A DNA stretch of 61,727 nt, from NCBI RefSeq assembly GCF_002150805.1, contig NZ_MTBA01000008.1, positions 1-61,727 on the forward strand, in the 5' to 3' direction. Position 1 is the first letter of the stretch; the number at the start of each line of letters is the position of its first letter. Origin of the DNA: Oceanospirillum sanctuarii. GTDB taxonomy: Bacteria > Pseudomonadota > Gammaproteobacteria > Pseudomonadales > Halomonadaceae. This document shows positions 17,363 through 27,900 of the stretch, in pieces. Position numbers and translations under genes: made by a program. Under the pieces are notes generated by a model. That model had not been told where the DNA came from. It made no database searches and was given only the letters and a program-made list of their open reading frames with translations.

Positions 17363-19198
17363 TTATCTTTCAAGATGGTATCGGTGTGACATTCTCGATT
17401 TAAACTCTTTTACCATGTGCAGGGCTTCCCTGAGCAGATCCCGGTCAAGCTTGTTCAGCCCAACAGCACTGACCAGATTTCCCTCGCTCGCCGCAGCCTG
17501 ACCATTAGCAACCTTAAGTTGCTGCTGAAGTCTCAGAGTGCTCAGCACCGCCAGAGCTTCAGCCAGATCATCGGCGAATTTGCGCTTCATCACACGCTTT
17601 TCTACCAGAGCCTCAATACGTTGAAAGGTATTGGTCTCTTTAATTTTGAACTGCAACGCCATCGTACGGATGCCATGAACAATCGGGAAAATCCCCCCCT
17701 TCTTGATATCCATACCATCTGAGTCTTTCAGGCCACCAAAGAAGGTCAAAGGTGTGCTGAAACGACGCAACGGCATTGCGAAGTAGGAATAAAACACTTC
17801 ATTACCTTCCAGAGTCTGGAAGAGTTTATCCCTTAAATTGCTAAACAGGCGCTCATCACCGGCAACCGCATGAGCATCAACAAAGATCGCCAGATTCATC
17901 AGACCAGTGCCCTCAACGGAGCTGGTCCAGTGATTTAACGTCTTGCGCCATTCGGACTCACGCATCACCCACTCAGGGTTGGATACCATGATATTGCCCG
18001 GGCAAAGCGGATAACCAAAGTCCAGCAAGGTACTGGTGAACTTCTCCATCACCTTGCTGCATTCATCCCAATCCAGGTCGTCCGCAATAATCAGGGCATT
18101 ATCCTGATCGGTTTTTAAAACCTGTTCACCGCGACCTTCACTACCCATAACAAGCAAGCAGGTCTTTTTACGTATCTCTTCCGGAACCAGTTGTTCGTAG
18201 GCCTTGGCAATAATACGGCCATTCAGTGCGGCCAGCAGGTCCATCGCGAACCGGACTTTGACCCCCTGCGCCACCAAGCCATTGATCAGCTCTGTAGTAC
18301 CTTTCGCTGCTCGAGCCAGCTCTTCCAGATTACTGGCTCGCTCAATCTGCAGACCAATTACGTGAGACTGACTGGAGAAGAAACTCAGTACATCCGTCAG
18401 CTCAACCAAACCCGCCAGTTTATTGTGATCAAAGACCACAACACGCTGAATTTTGTGGCGGGTCATCAGTACCAGTGCGTTAAAGAGAAAATCATCACAC
18501 TGAACCGTTAACAGGTCATAGCTGGCCAGGTCACAAATATCACTGTCCAGCCCCATATCCTGAAGTACAACACCTTCGAGAAGGTCCGTACGGGTTACCA
18601 TGCCGTACTGACTGCCCTTCTGTACTAAAAGACAGTCAGAATGCTGTTCACGCATGGTACGGGTTGCTTCCAGAATTGTGGTTCCGGACTGCAGAATAAC
18701 CGCTTCCCGTAAAACCGAACTCCCAACCTTCGCCAACATAAACGACGACATATCGCCGCTGCCCAGTTTTTCACTGCGGCGCTGTTCCAGCAGTCTGGCC
18801 TTTTCCGCCAACGTATTCTGAAAGTAGGCAGCAAAGGCTTCATTGGCCTCCATCAGGCCAAGAAAGACCTCTTTCGGTAACAACCAGGCTATCGTCTCTT
18901 CAAGGGTCTTGAAGGTATAGCGGCTGGAACCATTGATAATGCTGATCGCGCCAAAAAGATCTTCATGTGCATATTCGCGGATTACTCCGCCATCCGGGTC
19001 AGTATCTTTAGCTTTCGTGTCCAGCTCGACCACAGCCCCTTTAAGGACAACATACACTGACTCAGTAACCTGCCCGGCATCGATAATGACCTCATCCTGA
19101 CCAAAGTAGCCAAGATCAAGACGGGATATCAGAAGTTGCTGCTCTTCCGTGGTCAGCAAATCAAAAGGCGGGTGAGAAAGATCAAACTCATTGCTCAT
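17363..19198 (-). CDS. cNMP-binding, CBS and DUF294 nucleotidyltransferase-like signalling protein
   Basis: Multi-domain cytoplasmic regulator of 611 residues. The order is a cyclic-nucleotide-binding barrel (about 15-135), a tandem CBS pair that typically senses adenine nucleotides (about 155-275), a DUF294 nucleotidyltransferase-like domain with MGSEGRGEQVLKTDQDNAL (GS and DxD-type residues, about 345-365), and a helical DUF294 C-terminal substrate-binding domain. The family resembles GlnD-like nucleotidyltransferases, but no target is known. It sits in the acetate-uptake block, upstream of the exonuclease gene and separated from actP by a small membrane gene. Homologous arrangements next to ActP-type symporters are common, so a link to acetate signalling is a fair inference. 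Confidence 0.88.
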   Translation of the reverse strand: MSNEFDLSHPPFDLLTTEEQQLLISRLDLGYFGQDEVIIDAGQVTESVYVVLKGAVVELDTKAKDTDPDGGVIREYAHEDLFGAISIINGSSRYTFKTLEETIAWLLPKEVFLGLMEANEAFAAYFQNTLAEKARLLEQRRSEKLGSGDMSSFMLAKVGSSVLREAVILQSGTTILEATRTMREQHSDCLLVQKGSQYGMVTRTDLLEGVVLQDMGLDSDICDLASYDLLTVQCDDFLFNALVLMTRHKIQRVVVFDHNKLAGLVELTDVLSFFSSQSHVIGLQIERASNLEELARAAKGTTELINGLVAQGVKVRFAMDLLAALNGRIIAKAYEQLVPEEIRKKTCLLVMGSEGRGEQVLKTDQDNALIIADDLDWDECSKVMEKFTSTLLDFGYPLCPGNIMVSNPEWVMRESEWRKTLNHWTSSVEGTGLMNLAIFVDAHAVAGDERLFSNLRDKLFQTLEGNEVFYSYFAMPLRRFSTPLTFFGGLKDSDGMDIKKGGIFPIVHGIRTMALQFKIKETNTFQRIEALVEKRVMKRKFADDLAEALAVLSTLRLQQQLKVANGQAAASEGNLVSAVGLNKLDRDLLREALHMVKEFKSRMSHRYHLER

Positions 19199-19386
19199 AG
19201 ATTTTTATCCTTGTTATCAGAGCTGAAGATCAGGGATGACACTTTCCGAATATGTACGCTAACAGCATTACCATTTATACGGTTAAAAAATGTTATGAAA
19301 TGAATCTAGCAGACCCGCCAGTCAGCTGTAAGCCGTACTTTAGTTCAACGCTACAGCTGACGGGGATTTAAGTAATGAGGGGGGAT

Positions 19387-19893
19387 TTATAAGCAAGCCT
19401 GAGACAACAGGCGGTCGCTTTGTAACAGTAGTTGCTTTTTATCGACTTCGAGGGCGCCTTTATCACTCACAGGTAAAAGCTCACGAGTATCACAGTTAAG
19501 TACAAAATGGTTATTTGCCACACGATCGGTGTAGTGCTTCTCAAAACGATACAGAGCAAATTCAGCAATACGCTGGTTTTCAATCACTCGGGTATTCAGA
19601 GTCTTACTGTCCAGCACAGTAAAGGCTGAAGTCATTGGAAAGATATAAGTCCATGGACGCCAGATCTTTCCCGGGGCTTCTGAAGACACAACAACAGATT
19701 CTGAAGGTAACTTTTCAAGCTTATGGCCGTACCAGCCGTAATCCATATTAATTTGATAAGCCAGCATTCCTGCACCGGCAAAAGCGGGAACAAACCACTT
19801 TGGAAGTTTTCCACGGCTAAGTTTACGTAGTATCAAAGCGATACCTGCGGCTGCCAAACCGGCCGAAAAAGCGGCTAATAAATGCCAGATCAT
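19387..19893 (-). CDS. Conserved hypothetical membrane protein
   Basis: This 168-residue protein has two N-terminal membrane helices (about 4-22 and 33-47) and a soluble domain of about 115 residues, which would be periplasmic if the helices form a hairpin. No catalytic motif is recognisable. The C-terminal part has a Cys pair (C133, C167). GAGGATAG precedes the ATG. It lies between the symporter operon and the DUF294 gene on the same strand, and a terminator separates it from the symporter. I do not recognise the family. Confidence 0.7.
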   Translation of the reverse strand: MIWHLLAAFSAGLAAAGIALILRKLSRGKLPKWFVPAFAGAGMLAYQINMDYGWYGHKLEKLPSESVVVSSEAPGKIWRPWTYIFPMTSAFTVLDSKTLNTRVIENQRIAEFALYRFEKHYTDRVANNHFVLNCDTRELLPVSDKGALEVDKKQLLLQSDRLLSQACL

Positions 19894-19924
19894 AAAAAAT
19901 CTATCCTCAAAATCTTATCCTGAA

Positions 19925-19958
19925 AGTAAAACGGGCTTCCTGTTATCCAGGAAGCCCG
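19925..19958 (-). terminator. Terminator after first ActP-type symporter
   Basis: An 11-bp perfect stem (19932-19942 with 19948-19958) with a 5-nt loop is followed on the minus strand by a TTTTAC tract. Confidence 0.85.
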
Positions 19959-20003
19959 CTCTCACTTTATTTCCTTCTGTAGAAAGAGTCTACATCCGGG
20001 GAA

Positions 20004-21758
20004 TTAGTGATCAACTGCAGCGCCAGCACCTTTAGGGTAACGAACGCTTTCTACCAGATCCTGAATCTCTTGTGGTGGCTCTTCAGTAGCAGAGGACACA
20101 ACATAAGCAACTGTGAAGTTGATGATTGCACCGATTGCACCGAAGGACAGAGGAGAGATACCCATGATCCAGTTATCAGGATTATCAGGCAGGTTTGCAG
20201 TGCCTGGGATGAAGAACCAACCTTTGTACATGAAGATGTAAACCAAGGTTACGATCAGACCAGCCAGCATACCTGCAACCGCACCTTTATTGTTGATGCG
20301 CTTGGAGAAGATACCCATCATCAGCACTGGGAACATGGATGCCGCAGCAATACCGAACGCCAGAGCTACTACCTGAGCCGCGAAGCCAGGAGGGTTCATA
20401 CCCAGATAAGTTGCAATGATAATAGCGACTGTCATAGAGGCACGAGCCGCCATCAGTTCGCCTTTCTCAGAAATATCAGGGTTGATAGAGTTCTTAATCA
20501 AGTCGTGACTGATTGCAGAGGAGATTGCCAGCAACAGACCTGCCGCAGTAGACAGTGCCGCAGCCAGACCACCAGCAGCGATCAGACCGATTACCCAACC
20601 CGGAAGCTGTGCAATTTCAGGGTTAGCCAGTACCAGAATGTCACGGTTATAAGTCAGCTCGTTACCGTTCCAGCCACGATCAGACATATCAGCCTTGTCG
20701 TTATAGAATTGGATACGGCCATCGCCATTCTTATCTTCAAACTTGATCAGCTTGGTTTCTTCCCAAGTCTTCATCCAGTCAGGACGGTCATCGTACTTGA
20801 TGGACTCAGCCTTAACACCATCAGGGTAAACAGTGTTGATCAGGTTCAGACGTGCCATAGAAGCTACCGCAGGAGCAGTCAGGTACAGCAGAGCGATGAA
20901 GATCAGCGCCCAACCAGCAGACCAACGAGCGTCAGCAACTTTAGGTACAGTGAAGAAACGGATAATTACGTGTGGCAGACCTGCAGTACCGATCATCAGA
21001 GTCAGAGTAAACAGAACCATGTTCAGTTTATTCGGAACGTCAGCGGTATAGGCAGCAAAACCAAGATCTACAACGATCTGATCCAGTTTAGCCAGCAGAG
21101 GCATACCAGAAGCAGAGTGCTCACCGAACAGACCAAACGCAGGGATTGGGTTACCGGTCAGCTCCATAGAGATGAAGATCGCAGGAATGGTGTACGCGAT
21201 GATCAGTACAACGTACTGAGCAACCTGAGTATAAGTAATACCCTTCATACCACCCAGTACGGCGTAGAAGAATACAACAACAGATGCGATAACCAGACCA
21301 GTGTCTTTATCTACTTCCAGGAAGCGCGAGAACGCGATACCAGCACCAGCCATCTGGCCGATTACGTAGGTTACAGAAGCAACGATCAGACAGGCTACTG
21401 CTACCAGACGAGCAGTTTTGCTGTAGAAACGCTCTGCGATGAAATCTGGCACAGTGAACTTACCAAACTTACGCAGATATGGAGCCAGCAGCATCGCAAG
21501 CAGTACGTAACCACCTGTCCAACCCATCAGGAAGGAAGAGTTAGCGTAACCACCAGCAGCCAGCAGACCAGCCATGGAGATGAAAGAAGCTGCCGACATC
21601 CAGTCCGCCGCAGTTGCCATACCGTTAGCAACCGGGTGAACACCACCGCCAGCTACGTAGAATTCTTTCGTTGAACCCGCACGGGCCCAAATTGCGATGC
21701 CGAAGTAAAGTGCAAAGGATGCACCTACAAACAGCAGGTTGATATAAAACTGATCCAT
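20004..21758 (-). CDS. Sodium:solute symporter, ActP/VC_2705 type (copy 1)
   Basis: Inner-membrane SSS-family symporter, 584 residues and about 13 helices, that probably takes up acetate or a related short carboxylate with sodium. The N-terminus shows the AGSTKEFYVAGGGVHPVANGMATAADWMSAASF type of segment, a hallmark of the subfamily. A hydrophilic loop of about 70 residues (near 315-385) contains an EF-hand-like DKNGDGRIQF. It lies 6 nt downstream of its DUF4212 partner and belongs to the same transcript. A close paralogue sits at 22550-24385. CrbSR and acs nearby support a role in acetate uptake. Confidence 0.9.
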   Translation of the reverse strand: MDQFYINLLFVGASFALYFGIAIWARAGSTKEFYVAGGGVHPVANGMATAADWMSAASFISMAGLLAAGGYANSSFLMGWTGGYVLLAMLLAPYLRKFGKFTVPDFIAERFYSKTARLVAVACLIVASVTYVIGQMAGAGIAFSRFLEVDKDTGLVIASVVVFFYAVLGGMKGITYTQVAQYVVLIIAYTIPAIFISMELTGNPIPAFGLFGEHSASGMPLLAKLDQIVVDLGFAAYTADVPNKLNMVLFTLTLMIGTAGLPHVIIRFFTVPKVADARWSAGWALIFIALLYLTAPAVASMARLNLINTVYPDGVKAESIKYDDRPDWMKTWEETKLIKFEDKNGDGRIQFYNDKADMSDRGWNGNELTYNRDILVLANPEIAQLPGWVIGLIAAGGLAAALSTAAGLLLAISSAISHDLIKNSINPDISEKGELMAARASMTVAIIIATYLGMNPPGFAAQVVALAFGIAAASMFPVLMMGIFSKRINNKGAVAGMLAGLIVTLVYIFMYKGWFFIPGTANLPDNPDNWIMGISPLSFGAIGAIINFTVAYVVSSATEEPPQEIQDLVESVRYPKGAGAAVDH

Positions 21759-21764
21759 TGCAGA

Positions 21765-22025
21765 TTACTCCTCAAGTCCCATGTCACGATCCAGCTTATT
21801 CATTCTCCATGCGTAGTGGAAAATGATGCCGATGAAGGTAAGAATCGAACCTTGCTGAGCAAACCAGAAGCCCAGATCAGTTCCGCCTACTGTGACACCA
21901 GCAAGCATAGGACGCAGAAGGATTCCAAGGCCGTAGGACGCAATCGCCCAAACAACCAGACTGCCAACGATCAGACGAAGATTCGCCGACCAGTAAGCAG
22001 CTGCTTTGGATTTATCATCTACCAT
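21765..22025 (-). CDS. DUF4212 symporter small subunit (copy 1)
   Basis: This 86-residue protein has two helices (about 17-37 and 50-70) and the DUF4212 features AYWSANLRLI near the start, FGF/LGFWFAQQGS in the middle and a LDRDMG ending. These small proteins are encoded just upstream of VC_2705-type sodium:solute symporters and are presumed to be their subunit. GGAGAG precedes the ATG, and the symporter starts 6 nt downstream. Confidence 0.88.
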   Translation of the reverse strand: MVDDKSKAAAYWSANLRLIVGSLVVWAIASYGLGILLRPMLAGVTVGGTDLGFWFAQQGSILTFIGIIFHYAWRMNKLDRDMGLEE

Positions 22026-22342
22026 AGTGATGCTCTCCGTTTATTGTTATTAAGAGTTCAGGATAAAGCCTGAGCAATTATGAGAGGCCCGCAGCAGGTA
22101 AAGATCGACGACACTCATTGTCATCTTAAGCGATCGATACATGCCTTTCGCTTCGCCCTCACTTTATTGTTATTAATAATCCTGTTTTTCAGGCCTGATC
22201 GATTTTCAAAAATATCCCTTCCGATGTAATCCCCGACATTAGTAGTAGAAACAATACTCTTTGGTCACAAAAACAAAAAAACACTTATAAAACATAAAGA
22301 TAGGATTTTATTTCGAGAGCTAAACGACTGTTTTTTTTTGCT

Positions 22343-22366
22343 GACTACTATAAAGGTCTAATAGTC
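22343..22366. promoter_or_regulatory. Dyad containing AAGGTCTAAT, shared with the acs promoter
   Basis: GACTA at the left and TAGTC at the right form an inverted repeat around CTATAAAGGTCTAA. The 10-mer AAGGTCTAAT (22353-22362) also occurs in the acs promoter at 31889-31898. Because both operons are expected CrbR targets, the shared 10-mer is a candidate CrbR operator. This is inference only. Confidence 0.35.
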
Positions 22367-22479
22367 CGCAGGCCTAAAAAGCCTGCTTCGGGACCCCTTG
22401 GTCACAGGAATGAAACCTAAGAGAGACAAAAGGCCACAAGTATTAATGCCCCTGCCTCTTTTTTGCTGCTTTGCATATA

Positions 22480-22510
22480 AAAAAAGGATGAGCTAAAGCC
22501 CATCCTTTTT
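22480..22510 (-). terminator. Terminator after second ActP-type symporter
   Basis: AAAAAGGATG pairs with CATCCTTTTT. The minus-strand read gives a GC-containing stem and an ending T run, 40 bp after the stop of the gene at 22550. Confidence 0.8.
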
Positions 22511-22549
22511 ACTATTCATACAAAGGGTATGACTTAATAACACTTCAAA

Positions 22550-24385
22550 TTAGTGGTTCTGCGCAGCCCCCGCACCACGAGGAATTCGAATATCGTCCAC
22601 CAGGGCCTGAATATCCTCAGGCGGCTCAGCAGTCGCGCTGGAGACGATAAAGGCCACCATAAAGTTCATCAGCATTCCCAAGGTACCAAAACCTTCCGGA
22701 GAGATGCCCATAAAGAGATCCTCTTTAGCGCCCCCCATAAACTTGAAGTAAACGATGTAAGCCATGGTTGAGATCAGACCAACCAACATACCGGCTATCG
22801 CCCCCTCCCTGTTCATACGCTTAACAAAGATCCCCATAAAGATCGCCGGGAAGAAGGTTGCAGCGGCCAGACCAAAGGCCAAAGCTACCGTTGCAGCGAC
22901 ATACCCCGGTGGATTCAGCCCGAAATACCCTGCGATACAGATCGCCGCAACAGAAGCCATGCGAGCCGCAACCAGCTCCTGCTTCTCGTTAATCTCAGGA
23001 AGCAATGTCTTCTTCAGCAGATCGTGGGAAATAGCAGTGGAAATCACCAATAGCAGACCGGCAGCAGTAGAAAGCGCTGCAGCGACGGCACCTGCGGCCA
23101 CCAAAGCAATAACCCAGTCCGGCAGATTCGCAATTTCAGGATTGGCTAAAACCAGAATATCCCTATCGACAAACACCTCATTAGCGTACGGCTGCAACGC
23201 GGGATCAAAGCCAGGTGAGGCTTCTGTATCTATCATCGGATTAGCCGTCAGCCGCTGACCAAGGTCACCATACTTATCCGTCAGTACCGGCTTCCCCCCT
23301 AGGAAGGCATCGCCAGACGCATACTGAACGCGACCGTCACCATTACGATCATTCCAGGCGATCAGACCTGACTGCTCCCAGTTCTTAAACCACTGCGGCA
23401 TCTGAGGATAAGGCGTCCCCTCTCCCTGCTGACCATTGATGGTATTAATCAGATTAAGCTGACCAACCGCACCCACGGCAGGAACTGTCAGATAGAGAAT
23501 AGCGATAAACATCAGTGCCCAACCGGCTGATGCACGGGCATCCCTCACTTTGGGCACCGTAAAGAAGCGCACAATAACGTGTGGCAGACCCGCTGTACCC
23601 GCCATCAGGGCAGCAGTAATAAAGAACATATCAATTGTTGAACGGGTACCTGTGGTGTACTCATGAAAGCCGAGATCCTGAACAATTTCATCCAGCACAA
23701 AGAGCACCGGCTTACCCGCCCAGACAGGATTAACCGACTCCTGAATCGTCGCACCCAACCCTGTTTGAGGCAGGATATGACCCGTAACCTGCATCACCAG
23801 AAAAACGGCTGGTACGGTATAGGCAAAAATCAGAATGCAGTATTGAGCCACCTGCGTATAAGTAATCCCCTTCATACCCCCCATCACGGCATAGAAGAAA
23901 ACAATCACCATACCGATCAGAACGCCGGTATCGATATCCACATGCAGGAAACGGGAGAAAACAATGCCCGTCCCCCGCATCTGTCCGGCGATATAGGTAA
24001 AGGAGATAAAGATCACACAAACCACAGCGATAGTTCGTGCGGTATTGGAGTAATAACGATCACCGATAAAGTCAGGAACAGTAAACTTACCGAACTTTCT
24101 CAGATAGGGGGCCAACAGCATTGCCAGCATCACGTAACCGCCGGTCCAGCCCATCAGATAGCCGGAGGCATCATAACCGGCAAAAGAAACAATACCGGCA
24201 AGGGAGATAAAAGAGGCTGCAGACATCCAGTCCGCAGCTGTCGCCATACCGTTTGCTGCCGGATGAACACCGCCACCTGCGACATAAAATTCCTGCGTCG
24301 ACCCCGCCCGTGCCCAGATTGCGATGCCGATATAAAGAGCGAACGACAAGCCCACAAAGAGATAAGTCAGAACATCAAGGTTCAT
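22550..24385 (-). CDS. Sodium:solute symporter, ActP/VC_2705 type (copy 2)
   Basis: SSS-family symporter of 611 residues, clearly paralogous to the gene at 20004-21758 over most of its length and with the same N-terminal segment (AGSTQEFYVAGGGVHPAANG). It has a longer central hydrophilic loop (about 325-410), again with a DRNGDGRVQY calcium-loop-like stretch. The substrate is probably acetate or another short carboxylate. It follows its own DUF4212 gene by 81 nt. Two linked copies suggest different affinity, substrate or regulation. Confidence 0.9.
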   Translation of the reverse strand: MNLDVLTYLFVGLSFALYIGIAIWARAGSTQEFYVAGGGVHPAANGMATAADWMSAASFISLAGIVSFAGYDASGYLMGWTGGYVMLAMLLAPYLRKFGKFTVPDFIGDRYYSNTARTIAVVCVIFISFTYIAGQMRGTGIVFSRFLHVDIDTGVLIGMVIVFFYAVMGGMKGITYTQVAQYCILIFAYTVPAVFLVMQVTGHILPQTGLGATIQESVNPVWAGKPVLFVLDEIVQDLGFHEYTTGTRSTIDMFFITAALMAGTAGLPHVIVRFFTVPKVRDARASAGWALMFIAILYLTVPAVGAVGQLNLINTINGQQGEGTPYPQMPQWFKNWEQSGLIAWNDRNGDGRVQYASGDAFLGGKPVLTDKYGDLGQRLTANPMIDTEASPGFDPALQPYANEVFVDRDILVLANPEIANLPDWVIALVAAGAVAAALSTAAGLLLVISTAISHDLLKKTLLPEINEKQELVAARMASVAAICIAGYFGLNPPGYVAATVALAFGLAAATFFPAIFMGIFVKRMNREGAIAGMLVGLISTMAYIVYFKFMGGAKEDLFMGISPEGFGTLGMLMNFMVAFIVSSATAEPPEDIQALVDDIRIPRGAGAAQNH

Positions 24386-24466
24386 AGTGGGGATAATCCT
24401 CTGTATTGGTTCTTATTGTTTTAACGGACGTTGGTTTTCTGAAATCAAGTCTTTCCGCAGAAAGGC

Positions 24467-24721
24467 TTATTCATGCACGTCGTATTTGCGATCCAGCTTA
24501 TTCATGCTGCGGGCGTACATCACCAGAAGGGCAAGGAAGATAAAGATAGAGCCTTGCTGCGCAAACCAGAAGCCCATCTTGAAGCCAAAGAAGTGGATTT
24601 TATTGAGTGCATCCACAAAGAGAATGCCGCAGCCATAAGAGGCCACAAACCAGATAATCAGGTAACGGATAATAAGACCGATATTTTCACGCCAATACGC
24701 GACCGCTTGATCTTCTTTCAT
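24467..24721 (-). CDS. DUF4212 symporter small subunit (copy 2)
   Basis: This 84-residue protein has two helices and the same motif order as the copy at 21765-22025 (AYWRENIGLI, MGFWFAQQGS, LDRKYD). It is presumed to partner the symporter encoded 81 nt downstream. AAGG precedes the ATG. It is divergent from the crbS-like kinase gene across a 205-bp spacer that must hold both promoters. Confidence 0.88.
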   Translation of the reverse strand: MKEDQAVAYWRENIGLIIRYLIIWFVASYGCGILFVDALNKIHFFGFKMGFWFAQQGSIFIFLALLVMYARSMNKLDRKYDVHE

Positions 24722-24926
24722 AACACAACCTTACTTTTTTCTTGTTATTGATTTTTCTTATTATTCACAGAGAAACAGTCAATCTGACAATCTAACAAAT
24801 CTGAAGGCTTTAAACCCTTAACTTTAGTCTTATCCGATTAAATCCTTCATAAAAAGCATATTTTGCCTTGATGACGACTGACAGCTACATGACAATGTTG
24901 CCTCATTTTCCATCAGGTGATCAGGT

Positions 24927-27900
24927 ATGTTCCAAGGCTGGGTTTTAGTTGCTATCTCACTGATCTATATCGCGATTCTCTTTTCCATCGCCTGGTGGGG
25001 AGATGCTAAAGCCAAACGCAGCAAGGCACGGCTTACCTCCCGCCGCCCCTTTGTGTACAGCATCGCCCTTGGGGTGTACTGCACATCCTGGACCTTTTAC
25101 GGCACGGTAGGGCAGGCAACCCATAGCAGCTGGACCTACCTCAGTATCTTCCTTGGCCCTATTATTATGTATGTACTGTTTTCCGGGCTGATCCGGAAAA
25201 TTATCAGGGTCAGTAAAAAACAGAACATCACCTCCATCGCCGACTTTATCGCCTCCCGTTACGGCAAGACCCAGTCGTTGGCAATTCTGGTTACCCTGAT
25301 TGCTCTCGTCGGTACTCTGCCTTATATCGCATTGCAGCTTAAAGCCGTGACCATGTCATACAATGTGATCACCAGTTACCCGGCACCCTTGACGGAAAAA
25401 AGCGTTGAGCTGTTCAGCGATACCGGCTTCTATGTCGCCATTATGATGGCAATTTTTGCCATCATCTTCGGCACCCGTAATGTTGATGCTACCGAGCACC
25501 ATGATGGCCTGGTACTGGCGATCGCTTTCGAATCTATCATCAAGCTGCTGGCCTTTATGGTTGTTGGCGCTTCCATTACCTATGGCATGTTTAACGGTTT
25601 TAACGACCTCCTGACCCATGCCCGCTATTACCTTGAGATCGAAAAAGAGCTCAATAAGGACCCCATCAGCAACGGCTTCCTAGCCCAGACCCTGCTAGCG
25701 ATGCTGGCGATACTCTGTCTGCCCCGACAGTTTCACATGGCGGTTGTGGAAAACACCCATGTGGAAGATGCCCGCACATCCCGCTGGGTGTTTCCGGCAT
25801 ACCTGGTGGCAATCTCTTTCTTCGTACTTCCCATTGCTGCAGCAGGTTTGCTGATATTCCCCGATGGTACGGTAGAGCCTGATACCTTTGTGCTGACACT
25901 ACCGATGGCTGCCCAGCAGGGCGGCCTGACGCTACTGGCATTTATTGGCGGTTTCTCTGCTGCGACCAGTATGGTGATTCTGGCCACCATCGCCATCAGC
26001 ATTATGGTGTCCAACGATATTGTAATTCCGTTGCTGCTTAAGTTCCGCTGGAGCGGTAACACCTCCCACCATGATTTTGGCCAGCTGGTCTTGCGCATTC
26101 GCCGGATCACCATCGTCGGTGTGTTAGCACTGGCTTACCTCACCTACCTTGCCATCGCTGAATTTAACTCTCTGGCTGCAACTGGCTTGCTCTCCTTTGC
26201 AGCGGTTGCTCAGTTCGGACCGGCAATGATCGGCGGTATGTACTGGAAACGGGGTAATCGCTTTGGCGCACTGGCAGGAATGACCAGCGGCATCCTGATC
26301 TGGGGCTACACCATGATGCTGCCAAGCCTTGCCAATGCAGGCTGGATTCAATCCAGCATCTTTGTTGACGGCCCTATGGGTATCTATTGGCTGAGACCTG
26401 AAGCACTCTTTGGAGCGGATCTGGACTTCCTTACCCACGGTGTTCTCTTCAGCCTAGGCATCAACCTGATCTGTTATATCGCGGTGTCCAACATCACCCG
26501 CCAGCGGGTAATCGACCGCATTCAGGCGTCTGCTTTTATCGACAGTATCGATACCCGTAACACAAAATCTGCGCGCCCCTGGATGGGCTCCACTTCTGTG
26601 GGTGATCTAATGGCGCTGTGTGAGCGCTTCCTTGAGCCTGATGCTGTGGATAAAGCCTTCTCGGACTACTTCCTCCGCAACGACAAAGACTCCTTTCGCC
26701 CGGATGACAGAGCCAGTATCGAGGTAATTCAGTTCACTGAGCGCTTACTCACCGGTGTTCTGGGAGCCTCCTCCGCCCGCATCGTGATCAACTCAGCACT
26801 GCAGGGTAAAGAGATTCAGATCAGTGATGTGATCTCCATTGTCGATGAAGCTTCTCAGGTACTGGAATTCAACCGGGCACTGCTACAGGCCACGATTGAG
26901 AACGTCAGCCAGGGGATTTCAGTTGTGGATCATAACCTGCGCCTGGTGGTCTGGAATCAGCACTATCTGGATCTGTTTAACTTCCCGGACAACCTGATCC
27001 GGGTTGGCGAACCGATCGAAAACATCTTCCGCTTTAACGCCCAGAATGGTGAGTACGGATTGGGCGATCCGGAAGAGCAGGTTCAGCAGTTGCTGGACAA
27101 TATCCGCTATGGCGAACCTCACCGCTACGTACGTTACCGCAAAGATGGCACTGTGCTCGATGTGGAAGGTAACCCCATGCCCGGCGGTGGTTTTGTATAT
27201 ACCTATCAGGACATCACCCAGCAGAAGCAAACGGAAGAAGCTCTGATTCAGAGTGAAAACAACATTCGTATCTATACCGATAACGTACCGGCTCTGATCG
27301 CCTACTTTGATACGGAACTGCGCTACCTCTTTACCAACAAGGCCTATGAGGAAGCGATGAATGTCGACCGGACAACCATTATCGGCCAACCCATCTACAA
27401 GGTGCTTACCCTCAGTCAGTACGAAGCCCGCCGCCCCTACATTGAACGGGTTTTAAGTGGCGACCGAACCATCTTCGAGCTGGAACACATGCTTGATAAC
27501 GGCCGCATGCGCTATGGGCTGGTGACTTACACGCCACACAAAAATGATCAGGGTGAGATTCTTGGTTTCTTCTCTCTTTATCAAGATATTACCGAGCGCC
27601 GTAAAGCGGAGATCGCCCTGAAAGAAACCAACGAGACGCTTGAAGAACGGGTAAAAGAACGTACTCAGGAACTGTCGGATCTGAACCAGGATCTGATGCA
27701 GGCCAAGCAGACGTCGGAACAGGCTAACGCGTCAAAAACCCGTTTCCTTGCAGCTGCTTCTCATGACCTGCTACAGCCTCTGAATGCAGCCCGCCTGTTC
27801 ACCTCTGCCCTTGCGCATCAGGTTAAGGAAGAGAACCCGGATCAGTATCGTATGACCCGGAATATCGACAGTTCACTCAAGGCTGCCGAGGAGCTGCTCA

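Larger units (their letters stand above)
22026..22549. other. Intergenic region between the two symporter operons
   Basis: No gene was found in these 524 bases. On the minus strand it should contain the promoter of the first DUF4212-symporter pair and, at 22480-22510, the terminator of the second pair. Two structured bits stand out: a dyad at 22343-22366 (GACTA...TAGTC) containing AAGGTCTAAT, and a 9-bp direct repeat TTGGTCACA at 22261-22269 and 22398-22406. A/T-rich tracts between 22270 and 22340 would suit a regulated promoter. Confidence 0.55.

Noticed and set aside
20007-21674. A 555-codon open frame on the plus strand opposite the first symporter gene
   Set aside because: It mirrors the symporter codon pattern, encodes a Cys/His/Arg/Gln-rich product with no domain, and has no ribosome binding site. 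The minus-strand symporter is certain.
22370-22388. GCAGGC/GCCTGC inverted repeat as a terminator
   Set aside because: The stem is only 6 bp and no T tract follows in either direction at the right place. The stronger terminator at 22480-22510 serves the upstream gene.
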